A DNA stretch of 64,000 nucleotides, taken from positions 124,001 through 188,000 of the forward strand of contig NZ_JARZAJ010000001.1 in the NCBI RefSeq assembly GCF_029892105.1, read 5' to 3'. Every line of letters begins with the position of its first letter. The first letter of the stretch is position 1. This document shows, in pieces, positions 1 through 7,400 of this stretch. The notes beneath the pieces are model-generated. The model made no database searches. It was not told the DNA's origin and was given only the letters and a program-made list of their open reading frames with translations. This DNA comes from Kitasatospora sp. GP82. GTDB lineage: Bacteria; Actinomycetota; Actinomycetes; Streptomycetales; Streptomycetaceae. A program made the position numbers and the translations under genes.

Positions 1-159
1 GCACACATGGTCCAGCCCGCCGAGGCCGACGAAGCCGTCATCAACGCCATTCGGCGCGCTGTTGCGAGTGGTGACACCGGCTGGATCATGAATAAGCCGG
101 AGTTGGCCAACGTGATGGCTGCCACTCGGCTCGCTGCCACCTACCCCTACGTCGGCTGA
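1..159 (+). CDS. C-terminal end of an unidentified protein (5' truncated)
   Basis: An open frame enters from the left edge and ends at TGA 157-159, giving 52 residues that finish in ATYPYVG. Codon third positions are G/C-rich, as in the true genes nearby, so it is probably the tail of a real gene. I do not recognise a family. It is followed by 117 nt of non-coding sequence before the restriction-modification genes. Confidence 0.45.
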   Translation, partial: AHMVQPAEADEAVINAIRRAVASGDTGWIMNKPELANVMAATRLAATYPYVG

Positions 160-241
160 ATCCCAAGAGCGCGCTCCAGCCCGGCCGATGCAGAGAGCGA
201 CATGGCGAATGCTCAATGCCACCTGAACGTGTCGAGCGTGA

Positions 242-276
242 GACGTCCTCCGAGGTGCCCACTGTAGGGTCGATCC
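242..276 (+). promoter_or_regulatory. Probable leaderless promoter of the methyltransferase gene
   Basis: A TAGGGT -10 hexamer (265-270) ends 6 nt before the GTG start at 277, with GACGTC 17 nt upstream as a weak -35. No Shine-Dalgarno sequence precedes the GTG. A -10 box this close to the start codon is the usual mark of a leaderless mRNA in actinobacteria. The transcription start itself is inferred. Confidence 0.45.
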
Positions 277-1953
277 GTGGCAACTCTCGCGCTCTTCGAC
301 ACCGACAAGCAGGCACTGCCCGACGTTCCGGCGGAGGCAGTCGAGCATGGCGAGGTCTTCACCCGGCGCTGGGTGGTCGAGCTCATCCTTGATCTACTCG
401 GTTACACATCGGACAAAGATCTCTCGGAGCTGAAAGTCGTAGAGCCTGCCTGCGGTGCGGGAGCGTTCCTCGGCGTGATTGCCTCGCGGATCAGTGCCTC
501 GTGCCGAGCTCACGGTCGTCCGATCACCGATGCGGTGAGCGCAGTCCAGGCCTTCGACCTGCTCGCGCGGAACGTGGCCGGGAGCCGTGGACTCGTCGAG
601 CAGCAGCTACACGACGAGGGGTGGGAGCGTCACGATGCTCGGAAGGTGGCTTCGAGCTGGGTAACTCAGGGGGACTACCTGCTCCAGGCTGACTCCGAGC
701 ACCGCGCGGACTTCGTGGTGGGCAATCCCCCGTACATCAGGCTGGAGGATGTGCCCGATGACCGGATGGATGCCTATCGCGATGCATGTTCCACGATGGG
801 TGGTCGGGCCGACATCTACGTCGGCTTCTACGAGGTAGCGCTTCGGAGCTTGCAGCCGGGCGGCCGGCTCGGCTTCATCTGCGCTGACCGCTGGATGAGG
901 AACCAGTACGGCCGCAAGCTGCGCCAGCTGGTGACAAAGCAGTTCAGCATGGACCTGGCGCTGGTCATGCACGACGTGGATGCCTTCCAGGACCAGGTCG
1001 CGGCCTACCCTGCGATCACGATCATTTCCAAGAAGGCGCAAGGCGGTGCCGTGGCCGCCGATACGACCCGCGCCTTCGGGGAATCAGAGGCCCGTAAGTT
1101 CCTCGCTTGGTACGAGGCCGATGACCGGAAGCCGGTTGCAACCAAGGCCTTCCAGGCGGCCCCCCTGCCGCACTGGTTCCCCGGCGAGGACTCCTGGCCT
1201 GCCGCCTCACCAGCCAGGCTCGCTGTTCTCGAAGATCTCAGCGAGCGGTTTCGCTTGCTGGAGGACATGACGACGGGCACGCGCGTCGGCATCGGCATCG
1301 CCACTGGGGCCGACAAGGTCTTCATCACCGACGACGCTGAGCTGGTCGAGCAGGACCGGCTTTTGCCTATGGCCATGGTTCGCGACACCACAAGCGGCTC
1401 CATTAACTGGAACGGCTCTTACCTGGTCAACCCGTGGAACTCCCAGGGCGAGCTCGTCGATCTGGCTGGTTACCCGATGCTCTCGGCCTACTTCCGCCAG
1501 CACAGTGGCGTGTTGCGCAAGAGGTACGTCGCGGTCAAGCAGCCGGACCGCTGGTACAAGACCATCGACAAGGTCGACCATAGGCTGACGACGAGGCCGA
1601 AACTCCTCTTCCCGGATATGAAACTGACGATCCATCCGGTGCTCGATGAAGGGGCGTTGTACCCTCACCACAACCTGTACTTCATCGTCTCGGACGTCTG
1701 GGACATGCGCGTACTTGGCGGCCTGCTCCTCTCCAAGGTCGCCGAGGCGTTCGTGGAGGCATACGCGGTCAAGATGCGCGGGGGAACGCTTCGCTTCCAG
1801 GCGCAGTATCTCCGCAAGATCCGTGTGCCTGACCCGGAATCCATCGCTGCCGAGGACCGGTCTGCTCTGGCAGACGCCTTCGACAAGCGGGACGTGAAGG
1901 CGGCCACCGAGGCAGCGCTGCGCGTCTACGGGCTAACCGAGCTTCCCAACTAG
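277..1953 (+). CDS. Type II adenine-N6 DNA methyltransferase of a restriction-modification pair
   Basis: 558 residues from a GTG start. It probably transfers a methyl group from S-adenosylmethionine to adenine N6 in the recognition site, protecting host DNA from the endonuclease encoded next. Visible motifs are the SAM-binding motif I EPACGAGAF (about residues 56-64) and catalytic motif IV NPPY (150-153); this order is typical of gamma-class (TaqI/Eco57I-like) enzymes. The remaining 400 residues would carry target recognition. The frame ends 12 nt before the endonuclease start, so the two genes are almost certainly cotranscribed. Specificity for CTCGAG is inferred from the partner, not read from this protein. 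The assignment as an m6A methyltransferase is firm; the exact site is not. Confidence 0.88.
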   Translation: MATLALFDTDKQALPDVPAEAVEHGEVFTRRWVVELILDLLGYTSDKDLSELKVVEPACGAGAFLGVIASRISASCRAHGRPITDAVSAVQAFDLLARNVAGSRGLVEQQLHDEGWERHDARKVASSWVTQGDYLLQADSEHRADFVVGNPPYIRLEDVPDDRMDAYRDACSTMGGRADIYVGFYEVALRSLQPGGRLGFICADRWMRNQYGRKLRQLVTKQFSMDLALVMHDVDAFQDQVAAYPAITIISKKAQGGAVAADTTRAFGESEARKFLAWYEADDRKPVATKAFQAAPLPHWFPGEDSWPAASPARLAVLEDLSERFRLLEDMTTGTRVGIGIATGADKVFITDDAELVEQDRLLPMAMVRDTTSGSINWNGSYLVNPWNSQGELVDLAGYPMLSAYFRQHSGVLRKRYVAVKQPDRWYKTIDKVDHRLTTRPKLLFPDMKLTIHPVLDEGALYPHHNLYFIVSDVWDMRVLGGLLLSKVAEAFVEAYAVKMRGGTLRFQAQYLRKIRVPDPESIAAEDRSALADAFDKRDVKAATEAALRVYGLTELPN

Positions 1954-1965
1954 GAGGAACCGACC

Positions 1966-2730
1966 TTGACGGTCAGCCGCCAGGACTTCGAAGACGCCAT
2001 CGCCGCGTACTGGGGCGTCAAGCAAGCCCAGAACGCGCAGTCGGCGATCAAGGCTGCAGTGGGCGCCGGCACCGCTGGTTCCGTCAGAGGCGGCAAGCAC
2101 TTCGATTCCATCGCAGCCCTCCTGGCGAAGTTCTTCCTCGAAGCGGGCTACCCGCCGGAGAGCATCCGGGTCACCAAGTCGCAGGGGTTGGAACTTCCGG
2201 GCTACTACAGGCCCCAGAAGCAGTGGGACGTAGTTGTCGCGTACGAGAACACACTGGTGGCCGCCTTCGAGCTGAAGGCACTGGGTGGTCCGTCCTTCGG
2301 CAACAACTACAACAACCGGGTGGAGGAGGCGCTCGGCAGCGCTGTCGACCTCCGCAGGGCAGCGCTGGCGGACCTCTACCCCGGCGAGAAGCCGTGGCTC
2401 GGCTACTTCTTCATCATGCAGGACGAGGCCGGATCGCGGAGGCCGGTCAAGCCGGCCAAGGGGGCCCTCCCCGTCGAAGACATCTGGCACGGCAAGTCCT
2501 ACCAGGACCGCTTTGGGATCTTCTGCCAGCGGCTGATGGCAGAGCAGCTGTACGACGCGGTCTGCTACGTCACGTCGTCGGCGGATGAGCCGAAGCCGAC
2601 TGAGCCGGTCGCCAGCCTCGACTGGCGGCACTTCTCGGCTGCCATAAACGCTCGGATCACGTACCTGCAGGAACTGGGGCTGCCCAAGCCGAGCTGGCCG
2701 CTGGCCCCGCTCTTCGGAAACCCCAGCTAA
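1966..2730 (+). CDS. PaeR7I/XhoI-family type II restriction endonuclease
   Basis: 254 residues from a TTG start preceded by AGGAGG (spacing 7), which fixes the start. PaeR7I-family enzymes cut CTCGAG. The segment from about residue 101, FELKALGGPSFGNNYNNR, followed by EEALGSAVDL, matches the conserved core of that family as I remember it. A PD-(D/E)xK nuclease centre is visible as Asp88, Glu102 and Lys104. The length fits the family (around 250 residues). It lies 12 nt behind the methyltransferase, the usual pairing for a self-contained type II system. No truncation or frameshift is seen, so the enzyme is likely active. Recognition of CTCGAG is inferred from family resemblance. Confidence 0.85.
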   Translation: MTVSRQDFEDAIAAYWGVKQAQNAQSAIKAAVGAGTAGSVRGGKHFDSIAALLAKFFLEAGYPPESIRVTKSQGLELPGYYRPQKQWDVVVAYENTLVAAFELKALGGPSFGNNYNNRVEEALGSAVDLRRAALADLYPGEKPWLGYFFIMQDEAGSRRPVKPAKGALPVEDIWHGKSYQDRFGIFCQRLMAEQLYDAVCYVTSSADEPKPTEPVASLDWRHFSAAINARITYLQELGLPKPSWPLAPLFGNPS

Positions 2731-2789
2731 CGCCAGCCGGTAGAGGCCCCAACGGGCGCCTGTCGCCCTCCGCTACCCGGAGCTATGGG

Positions 2790-2916
2790 AGTCCGCAGGA
2801 CACTCGATTACGACCGTCGCATGCCAACCAAGAAATGCCTGGTCAGGGGCCCCTGCCACTCTCCGTCGCAGGTCAGGATCGGCCGGCATTTGTTCCGCTT
2901 CAGCGTCTGACGCCGC
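2790..2916. repeat. Direct repeat copy A (imperfect, about 127 bp)
   Basis: This stretch matches 10602-10738 in the same orientation. Shared blocks include AGTCCGCAGGACAC, CCAACCAAGAAATGCCTGGTC, CGCAGGTCAGG and CGTCTGACGCCGC. Copy B carries about 10 extra bases after the first block. Copy A contains a perfect palindrome, CAGGGGCCCCTG (2842-2853). It ends 20 nt before the stop codon of the HEPN-like gene, so the two copies bracket the ATPase/HEPN module. It may be an insertion boundary, a recombination repeat or a dispersed genomic element. Confidence 0.8.
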
Positions 2917-2936
2917 CCGGCGCGTGGTTGGGCGCG

Positions 2937-4430
2937 TCAGTCGCTGAGCACGCTGACGAGCTGGTGGAGCTGCGCTTCGTCGAGAGGGGTCCGGTGGGCG
3001 AGGCGGTTGCGGGACCTCCAAAGGGTGCGCAGCCGCCGGCGCTCCACCTCGTTGAGGGCGATGTGGCCGTTGAGGTGCGCTCCCCACATGGCGCCGAGTT
3101 CCATAGCGGTGAGCACCAGTCCGGTGTCGGTCGCCGTGTCGGGATCGGCTGAACCGCCGACGGGCCGGGGCCCGTACTGCTCGGCCAACCGGGATAGGGG
3201 GATCCGGGCGCGACGGCGGACGACATCGGTGAACTCCTCGCGGGCGTCGTCCAGCCGTGGAAGCAGCGCATGGTGCTGGGCGAGCCAGACCCTGGTGGCC
3301 ACGATGTGCCGGTGCGCGAGGTCGTGTGCGGGATGACGGCGCAGGTGGCCGTCCCAGTTGTCGACGATCCCGGCGCTCCAGGGGGTTAGCACCACCTGGT
3401 CGGGTCGGTGGCCCGGTCCACCGACCCGCTCGTGCCACTTCGGCGGAGCGGTGTCCTCGACGGCGGTGTCTGCGACGGTGAGCCGCAGTGCGTCCAAAAG
3501 CGTCTCGGGGCTCCCGTTCCAGTGACTGGCCAGGGCGGCGGCTACGTCGAGAAAGGGGCCGCTGACCTCGGTGATGGTCGCCTGGACGACGGCCTCCAGC
3601 AGCTGCTGATGACGAGCCAGGCCGGTCCTGGGAGGTCGGCTGACGGCGACGACCGTGGCCGTGTCCAGGCGCCCGACGGCGCCCCACCACCAGTGGACAG
3701 CGATGTCCTCGCGAGCGAGTTGGTCCGGCAGGTTGGCGGGCAGGTCCTCCGCGGTCACGACGACGAGGGCCCGCGGGCGCCGGTCCGGTGGGAGGCCGGC
3801 CTCCTTGGCCGTGGCAACGATCCGCCGCAGGAGGTTGGTCGCAGCGGTGGGTGCCTCCTCGTTCCATGCCCTGATGATGACGGGGCGGGTCTCGGGCCGG
3901 TCGTCTGGCTCTCCGACGAGCCTGGCGAGCACTCCTTCAGTCGTGGCACGGGTGGCCCGGTGACTGGGGGCGCCGGGCTGGGCCGCCAGCGGCTGCTCGG
4001 CGAGCTCCGCCGCGAGCCGTCCCAGCAGCTCCGCGAGAGATTCGGCGGGGGTGATGGGGCGTGCCGGCACCGGGCGAGGCGCGGAAGGCACGCCGACCCC
4101 GGGACCGGCGCCGAAGCCCGACAGGCCGTCGTCGTAGTCGAGCAGAGGCGCTAGACCGGACCACTGCGGTGCGGTCGGCGGTGGTGCGGGTGTCGCCGGA
4201 ACGGAGGCGCCGGGGCGGTCGGGGGCGGCCGTAGGCAGAAGGAGGAAGTCACCGATCTCGTGAAGGAGTTCGGTGAGCAACGCATCGGCGACGCAGCCCG
4301 GCCCGGAGGTCAGCGCGCGTGGCAGCAGCCAGAGGCAGCTCCGCCCCGCGCGGAGGTCGTCGTGAAGCCGTCGGAGCCACCCCCTGACCCCGGGGAGCGA
4401 GGTCAGGGGGACGGCTGTGCTCGTACTCAC
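2937..4430 (-). CDS. Putative effector with C-terminal Swt1-like HEPN motif, coupled to a giant ATPase
   Basis: 497 residues from a GTG at 4430 that overlaps the upstream ATPase stop codon (GTGA), so the two proteins are probably translated together. The last 30 residues contain RNRLAH (Arg474 to His479) followed by RTPLDEAQLH, matching the R-x4-6-H active-site pattern of HEPN ribonucleases and resembling Swt1-like HEPN domains. Before this lie a proline-rich linker (about 80-170) and a middle alpha/beta segment (about 210-320, including HWWWGAVGRLDTAT) with no clear P-loop. HEPN proteins paired with ATPases commonly act as RNA-cutting effectors in defence or toxin systems; that role here is inference. 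No exact family is recognised and no signal peptide is seen. Confidence 0.65.
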   Translation of the reverse strand: MSTSTAVPLTSLPGVRGWLRRLHDDLRAGRSCLWLLPRALTSGPGCVADALLTELLHEIGDFLLLPTAAPDRPGASVPATPAPPPTAPQWSGLAPLLDYDDGLSGFGAGPGVGVPSAPRPVPARPITPAESLAELLGRLAAELAEQPLAAQPGAPSHRATRATTEGVLARLVGEPDDRPETRPVIIRAWNEEAPTAATNLLRRIVATAKEAGLPPDRRPRALVVVTAEDLPANLPDQLAREDIAVHWWWGAVGRLDTATVVAVSRPPRTGLARHQQLLEAVVQATITEVSGPFLDVAAALASHWNGSPETLLDALRLTVADTAVEDTAPPKWHERVGGPGHRPDQVVLTPWSAGIVDNWDGHLRRHPAHDLAHRHIVATRVWLAQHHALLPRLDDAREEFTDVVRRRARIPLSRLAEQYGPRPVGGSADPDTATDTGLVLTAMELGAMWGAHLNGHIALNEVERRRLRTLWRSRNRLAHRTPLDEAQLHQLVSVLSD

Positions 4431-7400
4431 ACGCCCCGCCTGACGACGCCGAGCGCCTGAAAGGTGATCAGGTCCAGGGCATAGCCGTCCTCGCTGTCGT
4501 CCAGCACCCCGTGATTGGTGAGCCTGCTGGTGAGCCGACGCACCTCGTCCAGCTCCAGGCCGGTGACCGCGGCGATGTCGGCGTGCCCGCAGCCTTCCCC
4601 GGCTTCGACGTACTCGGCCCAGACGGACAGCGGCTCGATCACATCCTGGTCCAACTCGACCCGGGCGAGATGGTCGGCGGCGTTGCCCGGCTGAGCAAAA
4701 TAGGCGGTGACCTGGTCCAGCGCGGCTTCCAGGGTGGCGCCGCCCCGGGTGGCCTGATGGACGGTCCGTTCCACCACGCTTGGCCAGCCTCCCGTGGCAT
4801 CCGCCAGCCGCCGCCGTTTGTCCGGGGTGTCGAACGGGCACTCCGGCCAAGCACGCAGGCTGTCGGCGTTCCACCGTTCCGGCCGTAGCACACTGGTGAC
4901 CCGCTCGTCCCCGAAGCCCAGCCAGGTCATCGGGTCGACGACGAGTACCGCGGCTCGGTGTGGGGCCCCGGAGCCGTGGGACATGTGCGCGTGCAGCTTC
5001 TCCACGGCCTGACGGAGCACCTCAAGGCCGCACGTGCGCACGTCGGCGAGGACGACGCTGGGCTGCCGGCTCCGGGCGTCCCGGGTAAGCACACCTGCGA
5101 GGTCGTCCGGACCGGCTGTGTGCACGGTCAACCCGCGCGCGTCTGCGTACGAGCTGATCGCGAGGGTCACCAGCTCCGGGCCGTGCGCCTTGGTCAGACA
5201 CACAACGGTCGCACCCGGGCTGGTCGCCTCGTATAGCTGCTGCTCGGTCAGCGGGCTGTAACGGGCGACACCGTGCGGATCGCTGCCGACCAGGCGCCGT
5301 GAGAAGCGCGGGTTGTAGTCGTAGGGCAGGCTGAACTCGGTCTGACGGAGCTCCAGTTCCAGATCCTCGCGAGTGCCGAGCATGCGGACCACATTGGGGC
5401 TGCGCACCGCGTAGTTGCGGCGATCGGCCTCCTGGACCAGCAGTCCGAGGCCCACCATCTCGTCCAGGTAGATCTTCACGTCGCTGGCGGTGAGCTTGTT
5501 GAAGCCGTCGGGCCAGTGCCGCTTCGCCTCGCTGAGTAGGTAGTCCGCGTCGTAGCCGCGCTGGAAGCGGTCGTCGCCGCTGCGCAGCGCTATCACCAGC
5601 GCGAGCACCCGGTAGCGGTCCTCCAGGTTGATCGTGATCCGTAGACGCTCGGCGATGTTGCGGTGGACCTGCGCCGAACCGGTCACCGCCCGGATGTCCT
5701 CCTCGGTGACCGTGATCGGCCACTGCGCCGAGCCGAGCGGCTTCTCGCGCAGCGCCGCGACCAGCCGGTCGCAGAAGATCTGCACCAGGCAGGCCTGGTA
5801 GTTGGTTGCAGCGAGCACACGCCACACCAGGTCGGGGCGCTCGAAGCGGTAGCCGAACGCGGCCATAGGCTCTACGACGAGGCGCTGCGCCTCGGCCGGC
5901 TTGAGCGGGCCGATGAGGACGTCCGGGCCGCCGTGGGCGAGTGGCACGTTGGAGAGGTGGCTGAATCGCTGGACCTGGTGCAGGCCAGCAAAGACGATCT
6001 TGAAGCGACGGTCGGTGCTGTCCATGAGGCCCTTGAGGCGGGCGACGTTGGCGAACGTGCCCTCGCCGCCGCGGCCGTGGACCGCCTTCGAGTCAGCGGT
6101 CAGGAACGCGTCGGCCTCGTCGGCGAGTACGAGCACCCGGCGCTCGCGGTTCTCCTCAAGCCAGCGCCGCACATGATCCAGCAGGACGTCGGCGCTCACC
6201 TCGGAGGACACCTTCGGGCCGAGGACACCGACCCGTTTGAGCTCCGCGCTCAGCACCGACCAGATCCGGTCGGCCGGTTCGGCCTCACCCACGCCACGAG
6301 CCTTCAGGTCGAGGTATATCGCCTTGCGTTCCGGCGTCATGGGGAAGGTTGCCTCGACCTTGCGCAGCAGCGCGGACTTGCCGAGCTGGCGTCCCCCATA
6401 CAGGAACAGTGCTCCGAGCGGGTCGACGACTGTGGCCATCTCCTTGCTACGGCCGTAGAACACCTCCGGCGGTACCAGGCCGGCCACGAACGGCGTGTAC
6501 GGCGTGAAGGCGGTCCACGGCAGCGTGACGCGCTGGGCGGCTCGGAACGAGCGAGGCGAACGGGCCGCCGTCCAGCCGAACACGGCCGGGTCCACCACCA
6601 GGGCCTGCTGCGACGAGGTCCGTGCATGCGTGGCCATCACCCGGCGCCCGGCCAGGCCCAGCGGATAGAGGTAGAGGATGATGCAGGCGCCGGTCTCGTT
6701 TCGCAGCAGCTCAAGCGGACTGCGCCCGCGTAGCTCGTCGGCGACCACCAGGACGGTGTAGGTGATCGCCGCGGATCCGAGCGCGGCGACGTAGCCGGGA
6801 GCGGCCTCGTTGGCCGCCAGCTTGGCGGTCAACCGGAGGATGCCGCGCACCTGCTGGTGGTCGTCGCGGGTCGGCGTGCGTCCCTCCAGCCCCAGGACGC
6901 GCAGAACGGAGGGGACGTGCTTCTGCCACTCCGACCCGCGCGTGGTGGGCTTGCACAGCGCGTCCCATGACTCCAGCCCGATCCGCGAACCCTCGGTCAG
7001 CGGCTGGCCATCGGCGTACAGTTCCGCCCACGGCCGGGCCGAGTATCCCTGCGCCCCGGCCTTCGAAGACCGGACGGTCTCCAACCCGGCCATGAACTGG
7101 CGAAGTTCGTCGCCCCAGTCGACACTGCTCCAGTCGGGCAGCGCGCTGCCCTCGCGCAGCAGCGCCAGGCACTCCTCGGCGGTGACCGTGTCGCCGGCCC
7201 GGAGCAGCTCGGTGAGCCGCTTGTGGTCCTGTTCCGATATCACCAACGAGTCCAGTTGCTCGTACAGCCGCGCCAGGTACGCCTGGAGCCTTTCGTCCAG
7301 CTCCTGTTCAAGCCGCCGGATATCCTCGACCGCGGCGCGGAACGCCCCGTCGGGCGTGGGCTGTTCGAGGTGTTCCAGTCGACCGACCAGCTCACGCTCG

